Shown here one piece after another: positions 51,670 through 62,724 of a stretch of DNA of 64,000 nt; the first letter of the stretch is position 1, and each line of letters starts with the position of its first letter. The translations under genes and the position numbers were made by a program. The stretch comes from Gracilariopsis chorda (lineage: Eukaryota > Rhodophyta > Florideophyceae > Gracilariales > Gracilariaceae). The stretch lies in contig NBIV01000211.1 in assembly GCA_003194525.1 (NCBI GenBank), positions 87,163 through 151,162 of the forward strand, written 5' to 3'. The notes beneath the pieces were generated by a model, which was not told the origin of the DNA, ran no database searches, and worked only from the letters and a program-made list of their open reading frames with translations.

Positions 51670-53377
51670 CTACACTAACTGGCATAGCCAGGGAAGGAAC
51701 ACCAGGAAACTGGACAAAAGGGGCTCACTCTTCGCCGTCACCCCGCTGGGGATAGAAGGTCCGGCACTTGCCGCCAAAGGGTCCGCAGCCGGCTCGGCTG
51801 GAGACAACCCCTCTGGGAAAGCTTCCGTGCTAGCGCCGGTTTCCTCTACGTCCATCTCCCCGGGTTCTTCCGGTTCGTTATCGACCATTGGGTCATCCCC
51901 GCCGTATGTGCGGTAGTAGTTGTCAGAATCGACGTACCCCACCGGGTGGTCTTCCGGCACATGCCAGGGCGTATCGCGAAGCTCGCGCGCCTCCTCGGAG
52001 GAAATTTCCCGGAACTCCCAGGGGTCGAAGTAGATAAAATCCCCCGCAAGGGCGGTGTTTCTACCCAGTCCCGGACCACCGGTGTTACCGCTGCCGCCAT
52101 CCGGAGGACCGCTTTGCTCCAGCGGGACCTCACTCCAGCTAACGCTGTCGATGTACCCAAGTAATTGGAGAACCTCTTCATTGTTGGCTTGGCCCCCAAG
52201 GGGGATGCGAAGATCCAAATTGCGGATCGTTGCCCGCACACGCAGTGGGAGGAACCAGAGACGAAACTGGTCGTACGCCTCGTTGAGGATATAAGCCGCA
52301 GCGCGGGCCGCCCACTCCCTAACCACTACGGACCACAGCCCCGACCGGGGATCCTGCATGAGCAGCAAACCACGGTACGTAAGTACCGGCGGGAGTTCTA
52401 TGTAGCACCCCCAGCAGGCTTCATGGAAGCGCCACCACTCGGGGATTGCTACATACCGACCTAGTCGGTGAGATGGCGCAATCCGCTCTATCTCCACATT
52501 CTGATACGGGATGAAATACCCGAATCGGGATCGCCAACGCTGCCATAGCGGATGAATTTCTGGAGGACGTTTGACCGGTATTACCGGGAAAGATAGCGGA
52601 ACTCCACCCGAATAATCGGTAGCTCCCAACAAAGGGCTTCTTGCCGCGCTGCGGGGAAATTCTTCCAAGCGAGGGTCTCGAGGCAGGACAGGTTGTCGCC
52701 GTACCCAATCTACCCGCGAGTGCGGCAGTGGCTAACGTCGAAGCCAAACTCCGGTGGGACCGGTACATCGAATGGAGCCCGGCTCTCTCGTTCGCATGCC
52801 ATGCGCGTCAACGCGGTCTGCGCCGCAGCGACGGTCTCGCCCGAATTCCTTCGGAGGTGGTGACGAAGAATCACAATCCGGTGACGCCAATCCCACGATG
52901 TGGTGACTGCTCTGGGCAGATCCCCGGAAGGGTGTCTGAACCATCCGCATAAGCGGTGACCAATCCCTAATTGAGGACAGCGACCGGGTGAAACCAAGGG
53001 GCAAGGCGCAGGCGCGACGCGTGATTCCGATTCATCGGGCTGAGCCCCACCAGGGTGTTGTAGGTTGGCCAGTTGAACGCCGGAGCGGTTCCGGAGGACC
53101 CCACCGAAGGTGGTAGTGCAAAGGGGTGGTCGGCTGTAGCAGCCATATTCCCCGGTTGTACCGGATGTCGATCGCCCTGAGGCAGGGGAACTGACCGGAA
53201 ACCGGTGGTGTATCGCCCGAGAGGCCTCGGAGGTTGACTGTTGTTGTTGATGTTGTTGTCATTGTTCATTTCTCCCTTTTCGAGGGTGGCTTTTGTTGTT
53301 GTTTGTGCGATCGATAACTCTGGTGCAGAGGGATTTACCGGAGAACCGGAGACAGAGCACGCGCTTTTATCACCCAT
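51670..53377 (-). pseudogene. Antisense ORF protein of gypsy family B, broken
   Basis: The N-terminal piece starts at ATG 53377 (MGDKSACSVS, a Gln/Asn-rich stretch, TTGFRSVPLPQGDRHPVQ) and stops near 52967. A middle piece (ETVAAAQTALTRMACERE, about 52820) lies in another frame. The third piece, 52668-51670, is open for 332 codons. It contains FGYFIPYQNVEIERIAPSHR, LPPVLTYRGLLLMQDPRSG and VREWAARAAAYILNEA, which align with the family A antisense protein (GYF, NVE, APS-x-R-x-G-x-Y, PP-x-L-x-Y, EWA), and ends acidic. It has at least two frame changes. It sits between the A1 3' LTR and the B LTR, the position expected for the 3' part of a B element. Confidence 0.75.
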
Positions 53378-53602
53378 TTTTGTCTGGGAATCCTCCGCGT
53401 CTGCGGTCGTTTTCCCGTCTTAGGGGGGGGATATGAAGTGCAACGCCCTCAGGGAGGGATTCCTGGTACTTGATCGTTTTCCCAATATTATCGGTTATGT
53501 AGTGTGTATATGAACTACGCCCCACAATGGTGGGTATGGACACGTGGGACACGGTTTTGGGTCAATTGGCGGTTGGCCACAGTAGTGGATGTTGCCAGGA
53601 AA

Positions 53603-54264
53603 TGTGGAGTATTTTAGTTAATTTTATTTATTATTTTCACACCCATTTCTGGGAAGCTAGTACTTAGTGCGACGGCGCACTGCCGTCGCACCAGTAAACC
53701 TTCCCCAACAAGGGACCCCAACCTGGAGAGTTGGCTCTAGTTGTTACCGCTTGCGTGCGTGCTCTACTCCTCCTTGGAGGGAAACGCCGTAAACCACGGG
53801 CCATCTAACCCCTTGCACATCTAAAGAGGCCCATCCTTGGGAGTATAGTTGTTCCAATCACATTGGTGTTTCGCCCTGTATAGGGAGTCCTGTCCACCGG
53901 CAGTGCCGTGTTTGTTCGTCGCTCTTGCGACTCACCCTCGCCCACTTTTCCTCCTTTCCCTTCACTCTCCTCCTTTCCCCCTTTCGGGGTAGTACATCCC
54001 GCTACCCGCGGCCCTCCTGTGTGCACCCACTCACACTTCCCCACTCACGTGGAAACATACCTCTACTGAGGATCACACCCCGCTCACGCGGATACCGATT
54101 CTTCGCCTTCATCTCCCTGCGCAAGTCGTGACAGGTTTCCCTGGTCTTACAAACCGGCTTCGCCGTGACACCTCTGGGAGGGCTCTACCCAACTGGGTTC
54201 ACCTCGTGAGAGGAAGATCCCGAACGTCTTTCGGTGTTTTTCCCCTTTGGGGCATTGCACCACA
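53603..54264 (+). repeat. LTR of gypsy family B (about 662 bp)
   Basis: Begins TGTGGAGTAT and ends GCACCACA, the same TGTGG/CCACA terminal pair as the A LTRs, and is followed 3 bases later by the shared primer site. Internal sequence differs from the A LTR. It serves both as the 3' LTR of the antisense-ORF half on its left and as the 5' LTR of the gag-pol half on its right. The left boundary is inferred from the terminal motif; the purine tract before it (GGAAA) is weak. Confidence 0.75.
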
Positions 54265-54267
54265 AAG

Positions 54268-54285
54268 TGGTCTCCCGACCTAGAA
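54268..54285 (+). promoter_or_regulatory. Primer binding site of family B
   Basis: TGGTCTCCCGACCTAGAA, identical over 18 bases to the A primer site although the adjacent LTRs are unlike. This supports its function and a common primer tRNA. Confidence 0.8.
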
Positions 54286-54369
54286 TCGGTTTTTGTTTTC
54301 CCTCTTACGAGGTTTGTTTTCATTCATCGGAAGTGCCGTGATCGTTTCCCGTCGTAACGGTATTTTCTC

Positions 54370-56537
54370 ATGTCGATAAATCCCTCCGATGCGGAGCCAG
54401 TGGTGACGCGTAGTCGCTCCCGCGACAAAGCGGACACTTCCGAAGTTCGGTTCGTACCCCGTATCCCTGTACGGACAAGTTCCAGCCGTGCTGGCGCCGC
54501 TTCATTGCGGAATGATACCCCTAACCGGGAACCCCGGAACCTCCTTTTGCTTCACCCCCGCAGGGGAATGCAGTATCGACTCCCGCTGTTGCCGCAGTGC
54601 CCCAGGCACCCCAGCCTGCTCCCGCTGTCGCGGCTTCAAGCCCCCGTGGAACGGGCGATAACACCCCCCAGGGGACTTCCCTGGAATCCCAGGTCCGCGC
54701 TCTGTGGACCGCCCATGACACCCTTGTAGGGGAACTAAAAGCCCTCCAAGAGGTGGTCTTGGCAACCCCCGTAAAGGAGGTTGCCGAGGAACTCCGTATT
54801 TTACGGTCTGACGTCAACTCCATGTTGGAGAGTTTGGGACAACCCGCCACCTTCATCGAAGGAGTTGAAGCCCGATTTGATCGGATTGGTGCCCGCCTGG
54901 AGACGCTGGAGCAGTTCGTTCTCATGGACAAACCATCCGCGGATGATCTAGTAAACGAGGCATCGCACAACGACCAGCTTGCTGGGAAGAAGAAACGCCG
55001 TCATCGACGGAAACACCACCGAAAATATTCGGACTTTGATTCTTCGACATCTTCGGACTCATCCCGAAACCATTCGGTTAGCTCGAGCTCCTCGGGCTCC
55101 GACTCGGAGGACGAGAAGCGAGGCTACTCCTCCCGCTCGAAGCGGTCATCGGCCACTGAACGTGTGATCTGAACCCGCCAGAAGGGGAGAAAACACCCCT
55201 TTCTACGGGAATTGAAACCGACAAACCTGGATTACCGGAAGCTTTTATCATACCAGTACTACCGGCTCGAAGATTCGTCACTTGGACGTACGCCCCGTGG
55301 TACGGGAAAGGTGCGAGAATGCATTAAGCGAATGCAGCTCTCGCTCCGCAACCAGTGTTTTACTGGAGAGGACCCAGTCCTAGTACTGGATTTCCTATCC
55401 CGCTTTGTAGCGCAGGCCGATATCCTCGGTATGAGTGAGGGACAAGCTTATTTGGCTTTACCGTATTTCTTACGGGGAGTGGCGGAGGACCAATACAACT
55501 CTGTCAGAGGATCTTCACGTGCCTCCGAGGAAGGGTTTACTTGCTGGCCAGAGGCTGTGCAGTATCTTCTGCGCTCCTACGCCACAAACACCGCTATTCA
55601 GCAGGCTATCCTCGCTTTGCGAGATACACGCCAGCGTGCTGGAGAGACCGAGACCGATTACTCGGCGCGCCTTAACAAGGCTTTCCACAGATGTGGTAAC
55701 GTATAACCCGCTGGGGAGCGCAGTACCATGTTCATCGATGGTCTTGACCCGGCAATCCGGAGTTTAGTTACCCGTTATCGGGAGGACAAGCGGAGGATCA
55801 TCTATCTCGAGCTCGTCCAACACGCTCGAGTGGAAGGGGATGCACTTCGTGCAAGAACTCCGAACAATCGGTCTAAATCCGCCAAGGAGTTGTTGCTGGA
55901 AAGCGAAGCTTCCTCACTCCCGCTCACTGCGGATGGGAACCCTGGACAGGGATTTGATACCGTGCATTTAGTGCAGGGGGATGGTGTGTTGATACCCACC
56001 AGTGATTTGCCGTCGACGACGGAGATGACCCGTGATACGGGAACAGAAGATCCTGTTCTATACGGTGGTAACAGTCGGGCCCAACCCCAACGACTCCCGT
56101 TTTCAAACGGTCAATCCCGTTATCAACGGCCTGGATGGGCTGACACCCGCCCTGCGGTTGGCTTCTCCGATACTCGTAATAATAGTCCGCGTGTCGCGGT
56201 GTTGGCTCTCATTTGCCACCTTTGTTATGTCCATGGCCATACCTCGCCTCAGTGTATCTGCTCACTGAAGGATATGGCCAAAGTGGTGGCAAACTACGAG
56301 GCCCTCACTCCAGAGGAGAAACGTTTCGTCCCGACGGCTTCCTACCTCCGTGCTAAAACGGACTTTTCCCATGCCCTACCACAGACCCCGCGTGCGCGGC
56401 AAGCTTCATACGCCCCGATTCGGGAGATCACGCAACCATCCGTTGCAACCCCCGCTTATGTGGATAGAAACCCCCGTCAACGGGATGAAGTACTCGTTGT
56501 CGAGGAACCCAACTCACCGCCAAAGGCAGAAAACTAA
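54370..56537 (+). pseudogene. gag: gag of family B, with frame changes
   Basis: ATG 54370 starts MSINPSDAEPVVTRSRSRDK. The frame shifts near 54590 into a helical region (ALWTAHDTLVGELKALQEVV) and a basic then Ser/Asp-rich block (GKKKRRHRRKHHRKYSDFDS), ending at TGA near 55170. The capsid domain is at 55212-55706 (FTGEDPVLVLDFLSRF, AYLALPYFLRGVAEDQY, ETETDYSARLNKAFHRC). 55728-56537 continues with FIDGLDPAIRSLVTRYR and a proper CCHC knuckle, CHLCYVHGHTSPQC. Three frames are needed, so the copy is dead. Unlike A, the zinc knuckle is canonical. Confidence 0.88.
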
Positions 56538-56554
56538 CTGAGGGAGTCTCCCCT

Positions 56555-57256
56555 TTGGGAGAGGCGTCCTCAGACAAGAGGCTGTTGGCGCCCGAGGCGT
56601 CCTCGCCTCGCTCCCCGGTGAAAGTCCTCTCGAGGAAAGACACCGCTGACGCGGACTCTGCGCACCTCGGTGTGTTGCGTCGCCCGTGGATACGGAGTAA
56701 AAATCCCCGGATTCCCGGTAGAGTCTTGGTCTTGGCCAAGCGCAATTACAAGGTCTATGCCGACCCTGGCCTTGATCCCCAGTTTATGGTGAGGTTTCTC
56801 ACCGTCCTGGATACAGGTGCAGGCCCCAACGTTGTTGTGGAATCATTGTTACCCCCGCTTGTGCGGTCTCGTATCCGCTCTGACGCGGTCCCCGACATTT
56901 CGGATGCGAACAACAATCCGTTACAAACGGTGGGCACAGTGGACCTCGTCGTGAGACTTGGTACCTCTGTGTTGAAGTTGGACTTCATCGTTTGCCGTTC
57001 ATTGGCAGCACCAGTGATACTGGGATGTGATTACTTCGACAGATTTTTCGACGCAATCAGGCCCCGCCTCAGGCGTGTAGAACTTGACGACGGATCGTCG
57101 GTTCCGATTGTTCGCCACCCACTAAGTGGTCCTCTCGGAAACAAGTTCCGCTCCCTGCTGCGCAGGAACCACCCCCCGCGTCCCGCGAGTCCAGCAAGCT
57201 CCGCGTCGCTGCCTCGGTTTCTATACCGGCTGAGTCCCAAGTCTGGGTGCAGGTAA
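56555..57256 (+). pseudogene. pro: Protease of family B
   Basis: AKRNYKVYADPGLDPQF leads to the active site LDTGAGPNVVVESLL and the strand AAPVILGCDYFDRFF. It resembles the A1 protease and the relic at 6.6 kb. The frame ends at TAA near 57256; the sequence bridging to reverse transcriptase (SQVWVQVNSRQQG) is in another frame. Confidence 0.85.
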
Positions 57257-58580
57257 ATTCCCGTCAACAGGGTCTTCGGGTTATACAACCCCTCGCCTCG
57301 TTGTACGAGAAATCCCAGCTGGCGCTGGCTAATGGAACTGTCTCCATTTCCCCGGATGTTCCTTTCCGGATATTGGTTGCCAACCTTGGCAAACACCCCC
57401 AGTATCTGGTAAAACACCAAGTAATTGGGAGTGTAACCCCCCATCCTATGGGAATGCTGCCAACGAAGATGACAGCCGCCGATGTACTCGGAGTTACCAC
57501 CTCCTCTGAGGAGTTCGCCCCGCCGTCCGAAGACGTCAAGTCTAAGGAGGGGGAGGAAACCACTACTTCAGCGTCGAACATACCGAGTAACTCGGAATTG
57601 CGAACCACACCTGTTCCACAGGACAATGCTCCATCGAGCAACGACCGGATTGATCCGGAAAAGGCACTTGAAGCGCTGGACTTCAGCCACGTGCCAGAGT
57701 CGCACCGCGACAAACTCCATACAATGTTACGGGAATTCACCACAATTTGGGATGGCTCGCTTGGCGAGATTAATGCAACGGAACACCGGATCGATTTAAT
57801 CCCCGGTGCGCGACCGGTTGCACAACCCCCTTACAGGGCAGGTCCGAAAGCTCGGGAAGAGGAGCAGTCCCAAGTGGACAAGATGCTCCGCGCAGGTGTA
57901 ATTGAGCCCGCTCAATCACCCTGGGCATCCCCAGTTGTACTGGCTTTGAAGGCCGACGGAACCTGGAGGTTCTGTGTCGACTACCGCCGGCTCAATGCCT
58001 TGACTGTTAGGGACACGTACCCAATCCTTCGTATGGACGAGTGTATTGACTCCCTCGGAGACGCCACCGTTTTCACGGCTCTCGATGCCAATTGGGGATA
58101 TTGGCAAGTACTTGTCAGACAGGAGGATCGCGACAAAACCGCATTCACCTGCCACGCAGGAACGTACCGCTTCAAGCGGATGTCATTTGGGTTAACCAAA
58201 CGCCCCCGCCACCTTTCAGCGTGCAGCAGATATTCTACTCAACCGCTTTAAGTGGCGGAGTTGTCTGGTCTACCTTGATGATATTATCATCTTCTCCAAC
58301 TCGTGGGACGACCTTCTCACTCACGTCTGAGACGTGCTGACCGTACTCGGCGATGCAGGAATTACCCTCAAGTTGAGGAAATGCGAGTTTTTCACAGATA
58401 CTGTGAAGTATCTGGGTTACAGTATCTGTCCTGGACGGTTAGGATCAACAAAGATCGAGTCAAATCCCTCGTTGAGGCAAAAGAGCCCCGTACTCAAACG
58501 GAACTGCGCTCCTTTTTGGGACTGGTCAACGTCTATCGACGGTTCATCCCGAACTTTTCGGATACCGCGGCACCCCTGAA
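57247..58580 (+). pseudogene. pol: Reverse transcriptase of family B
   Basis: 57247-58251 contains PPYRAGPKAREEEQSQVDK, GVIEPAQSPWASPVVLALK, FCVDYRRLNALTVRDTY and FTALDANWGYWQ up to SFGLT. An extra base in the A run at 58198-58200 then shifts the frame. The catalytic box CLVYLDDIIIFS lies at about 58265-58300 in the shifted frame, followed by a stop in DLLTHV-stop-DVLTVLGDAG. The active-site aspartates remain. Confidence 0.9.
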
Positions 58581-59496
58581 CGCGTTGTTGCGAAAAGTAA
58601 ACCCCCTAAAACTGGGAACATTTACGCCCGAGCAATCGGAAGCCTTTAACTCCTTGAAGGAGGCTTTCACATCAGCACCAATCCTACATCTCCCAAAACT
58701 TGGGTTTCCACACTCCGTAGATACGGACTCGAGCGACTACCAAGTCGGGTGTGCTCTTTTTCAAACCACCCCCGAGGGGGATCGACACCCAATTGGTTAT
58801 TGGTCGCGCGCGCTCAATGTTCATGAGCGGAACTACTCCGTATCGGAGAAAGAGTGCCTCGCCGTCGTATGGGCGATGAGCACTCTGCGCCCCTACCTTA
58901 TGGGAGTTCACTTCACCGTGTACACGGATCATTCCTCACTGAGGTGGTTAATGAATATCTCCGACCCGTCGGGACGCCTCATGCGCTGGAGACTCCGCCT
59001 CGCGGAGTATGACTTCCAAGTCATCTATAAGAAGGGCGCGCAGAACACCCAAGCCGACGCTCTGTCGCGGTTACCCACAAGTGGGGAAGCACTCCCAACG
59101 GAGGATGATGAAGTCCCATGTTTCATGGCCATAGACCCGGATGATCCGGAATGTGCCGTCGAGGCTGGGCCAGAAAACTGGGACGAGGATGCTGACTTTG
59201 ACGAACTACTCGCATCGCGAGATGAATCTGAGAACCCGTTACCGGGAAACGTTGTACCGGTATCACCGGAAGAAATGATCCCAGAACAATTCGGCGACCC
59301 ATTCTGTACGAGGATTCGTGCCCGACTTAACGGTGGTGAAGATCTACCTTTCGGGGTAAACGACAAAGGCTACCTCGTACGGAAGGTCGAAGCCCGCCCA
59401 CAGATTGTGGTACTCATTCCCTGCAGTCGTGGGTGTTACATCTATCACACTGCGCCCCCATTGGAGGTCACCCAGGTGGGAGGAAACTCTACCTAA
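58480..59496 (+). pseudogene. pol: RNase H and connection domain of family B
   Basis: ELRSFLGLVNVYRRFIPNF, SAPILHLPKLGFPHSVDTDS, IGYWSRALNVHERNYSVSEK, ECLAVVWAMSTLRPYLMG, FTVYTDHSSLRWLMNI and ADALSRLPTS are consecutive gypsy RNase H motifs in one open frame. The acidic linker DEDADFDELLASRDE leads toward integrase, then the frame is lost at about 59450. Confidence 0.92.
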
Positions 59497-60254
59497 CCCT
59501 GCGAAGGGATTTCTATTGGCCCGCCATGGCGGTGGATTGCTACGCAACCGTGCGGTTTTGTAGCGAATGTGCCAAGAATCGCGTCAAGCTCCGCAAAAAT
59601 GCGAAGAAGATGAAACTATTCCCCGCAAGGGCGCCGCTCGAGTTTATCGCGATCGATATTCTCGGACCACTACTCACCACGAAACGTGGAAACAAGTTTC
59701 TACTTGTCATTACCGACCGCTTTTCTAAGCTGTAACGGACTGTCCCTCTTCGGAGGATAACCGCTCTCACGGTGGCCCAGGCTCTGGTGACGCACTGGAT
59801 TTTCGTCTACGGTCCCCCTGTGGAGGTGCTCTCCAATAACGGGAAACAGTTCGCGAGCAAGTTCTTCCAGGATGTTTGTCGCATCCTGGATGTCAAGAAC
59901 TTGTTCACGACTACCTACCACCCCCAGCGTAATGGGCAAGTTGAACGGTTTAACCGGACGTTACTCGCGGCGTTACGTTCCTACGTCGCAGACCACCCAA
60001 AGAAATGGGACATGTACGCTCATGCGTTAACCTACGCGTACAACACGCAGGTACACCGGACTACCGGAGTTTCGCCATTCGAGTTGGTTCTATCTAAAAC
60101 ACCCCCGTCTGTGGCGCTGGAACCCCAAGCTACCTTGGACAATTTCCCATCAGTGGGTATCTACCGGCAGCAATGGAAGCAATGGCTTCCAAGCTGGTCC
60201 CCGCTGCGCGGAAGTCTATGGCACGGGCCCAAGCCGCTTACAAGCGGGATTTGA
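59433..60254 (+). pseudogene. pol: Integrase core of family B with a D-to-N catalytic change
   Basis: 59433-59735 carries the zinc region (LSHCAPIGGHPGG, RRDFYWPAMAV, CSECAKN) and the first catalytic aspartate (AIDILGP), then TAA. 59772-60254 continues with VLSNNGKQF, where the second catalytic Asp is Asn (codon AAT at 59835), and NGQVERFNRTL with the Glu intact. HALTYAYNTQVHRTTGVSPF follows. Even without the stop this integrase would be inactive. Confidence 0.9.
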
Positions 60255-61752
60255 TGCTCGCTTGCGAGGGAAACTGTCCCCGATTCGGGCGAATAACTAC
60301 GTCTTCATCAGGAAGGAGTACTACAACCCGGAACGGGAGAAGCGCCATAAACTCTCGCCTGTGGCGGATGGACCAAGGTCATCTCTATGAACACCGACAC
60401 TGTCGTGGTAGAGATGGGCGACACGCACGAACGGATTTCCCGTGATCGTGTTGTCCTTGCCCTCCTCCCTCGTGAGAGGTAGTCCTGGATCCAGGCGACC
60501 CCGTTTCTTACGGACTCTGCAACACCGGAATCATCCAGGAGTACTAGGCCTACGGTACTACACAACCCAGGCCGGGGACTCTCAGACCTACCGACCCTTT
60601 CGGACTCAACCGCTCAGCCGGGTAATTTGGGCCTCTCAGCGCCCGCCTCTACCACGCCCGCCCCCCATGGCGCGAATTTATACCCGCCAGGAGGGGAATG
60701 TTATCCTTATCCCGCCGCTCCGTCTAAAGAGGGGGAGGAGAAACACTCGTTTTCGAGGAACGATATCGCCGTCGCAACGGGAAACACAGAACATACGGAA
60801 ACACTGACCGCGGAGCACGGAGTATGTCACACGACACTAATCCCCCGTTCTTGGGCAGTGCTACGCAACAAGAACCAGACGTGCAGGCCCCGCAAAAAGA
60901 GGCAATTATACCGTGCTACACGGGAGGTTGAAGTGCAACTACCGCACACCCCTGTCAGGGAAAAAGGCAGCCAAACCGCAGTCGAAGCTTCAAGCCCTGG
61001 CGCGCAAGCGCTGGAAACGCCTCCCGTCGTCAAGGGAATCGAAGCCCCCCGCTCCGGGGAATAATTTGCGCCAACTTCCGCAACGCTGCGGCGAGGAACC
61101 GAGGAACTCGGGAAAAACGCACGCATCGCACGCTCGAAACCGGTCGTACCGGACGCTGCCCCTCCTCATGGAGACGGTGCACCGCGCTTAGCGGCAAGGC
61201 CCCTGAAAAGGGTGTCATCGGCACCTGCCCGGCACCCCCCAAAGGGGAATTTTGACCAAAATACTGGTGTACCAGAGTTAGCACCAGGCAACCCGTCAGT
61301 AGCCGGGGACACCACGGCGTCGCCGGAACGTATGGTGCAGAGCGCTCGTGCACACTGGCAGGGAGGCGGAACGCTTAGCAATCACCAGTGTCGCACGGGA
61401 CCCCGCCAGGGGATGTCGCAAACGCCGTTCCGCCTACGCGGCAAATACCCCCGCAAGCTTGCAGTCGCGAAGAAGACCGCACTCGCGGAGTTTCAAGTCC
61501 CCCGCCGACTGGCGGTTCGCCCGGCCTACCGTGATGACGGGAACAACGACGCTCCTCTGGGGAATAACTTGGCGGTGAAAACCATGACGCCAAAACACCT
61601 CTTGAGGGATATCCTCCGCACGAGCAGCAACCGCTACCACAGCGCACGGGCAACGCCAGATTTATCGCCGAACACCCTTTCTAAAGGACATTATACCGCA
61701 CCGCGGGCAACTCTCACAAGGGAATACAACGACCACCCCGCACGGCCGGCAG
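60255..61752 (+). other. Extended linker between integrase core and chromodomain in family B
   Basis: An integrase C-terminal barrel segment is readable near 60380-60460 (VISMNTDTVVVEMGDTHERI, SRDRVVLA). After it come about 1.3 kb of GC-rich, Pro/Arg-rich sequence in shifting frames with no recognised domain. In A1 the same interval, core to chromodomain, is about 0.5 kb. It may be a disordered spacer or an inserted sequence. Confidence 0.55.
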
Positions 61753-61965
61753 GTCTACGAAGGAGAGTTCGTAGTAGACCGACTTGTCGGACACACCTGG
61801 GACCAGGATGGTATTCTACAATACTGCGTCCGCTGGTACGGGTATGACCCCATTGGAGATACGTGGGAGCCAATTGAACACCTCCCACGATGGCAGGTCG
61901 TGCGATACCACCGTCATACGGGAACTGCAGCCCCAGCCACGCTGGTTAATGCCCAAGTCGGATAA
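61753..61965 (+). pseudogene. pol: Chromodomain of family B integrase
   Basis: A 70-codon stretch without ATG, ending at TAA (61963-61965), contains VYEGEFVVDRLVGHTWDQDG, LQYCVRWYGYDPIGDTWEP and EHLPRWQVVRYHRH. The Y-C-V-R-W-Y-G-Y and D-T-W-E-P motifs define a chromodomain close to that of A1 (VRWFGYPPEDDTLEP) but with the Trp kept. It would bind methylated histone or related chromatin marks and steer integration. Confidence 0.88.
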
Positions 61966-62076
61966 CGTTGCCGCGCGAGCGGAGGGCAGTAAGAAAGGAT
62001 AGCAAGGGAAAGTCCGTCCAAGACGGGGAATTCTAATTGGAAATCACCATCCGAGACGGGAAAGTTTACCTAGTGG

Positions 62077-62081
62077 AGCAG
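62077..62081 (+). other. AGCAG flank, left side of A2
   Basis: The five bases before the A2 5' LTR, identical to 51649-51653 after the other A LTR. Together they mark one A insertion between pol and the antisense ORF of a B element. Confidence 0.7.
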
Positions 62082-62688
62082 TGTGGAATAGCGGACGTCC
62101 GGGTAAGGTGGGGAATGCGAGTAACCGAGCGGATGACGGACCGGGAATCGGACAGGTTGCACACGTGCGTGCTTGTGCACATGATCAGAACGCGTACCGA
62201 GATTTTCCGTGTGGTACACTAATTTTTAGTATTTCTAGCTAGGGTAGTATTAGTAACCCATGTGCGGCCGACGGGCTGCACCTCGAGGCCCATAACAGTG
62301 CCCTCGAGGTGAGCCACTAGGGCCTGGGCTAGTATATAGGTACGACTACGGTCACTACCCCTTTTCGAGTAAAGCCAGACGTTCCTTGACCAAGTCTACG
62401 AGCACCTACTTCTAGTTCGCGATACAGACGGCGCACTAGGTAGCGCAGCTAGTCCGACCGGACACCACTAGTGGTACACGACCGCCAACACCCAACGCGT
62501 GCACACTGACCACGCCTGGCGCAGTTGTCCGTGCGGTTCCACCGCCCTCGCCCGACGTCTCCTGACCGACCGCTTCGGATCCTTGAGCCCATCCTCCGTC
62601 CGGGCTTCCTAGGAAACTACACCCACCAATCGCTGAAGCCTCGGCCGACCGGTTGGCACCTTTTATTTAAGCACTACGCTTCCCCACA
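62082..62688 (+). repeat. 5' LTR of A2 (607 bp)
   Basis: TGTGGAATAG...TTCCCCACA, one base shorter than the other A LTRs (a C lost near 62276) with about nine private differences. The inverted pair CACCTCGAGG/CCTCGAGGTG and the TATA-like AGTATATAGG are conserved. Confidence 0.95.
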
Positions 62689-62689
62689 T

Positions 62690-62707
62690 TGGTCTCCCGA
62701 CCTAGAA
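62690..62707 (+). promoter_or_regulatory. Primer binding site of A2
   Basis: TGGTCTCCCGACCTAGAA, identical to the A1 and B sites. Confidence 0.8.
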
Positions 62708-62724
62708 AACCAATACGGGCCGAA

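Larger units (their letters stand above)
53603..62076 (+). mobile_element. Family B gypsy chromovirus, LTR to end of pol
   Basis: LTR, primer site, gag with zinc knuckle, protease, reverse transcriptase, RNase H, integrase and chromodomain in order, followed after about 110 bp by AGCAG and an A-family LTR. Its own antisense ORF and 3' LTR are absent on the right; matching parts lie on the left at 51654-54264. Many frameshifts make it non-autonomous. Confidence 0.9.
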
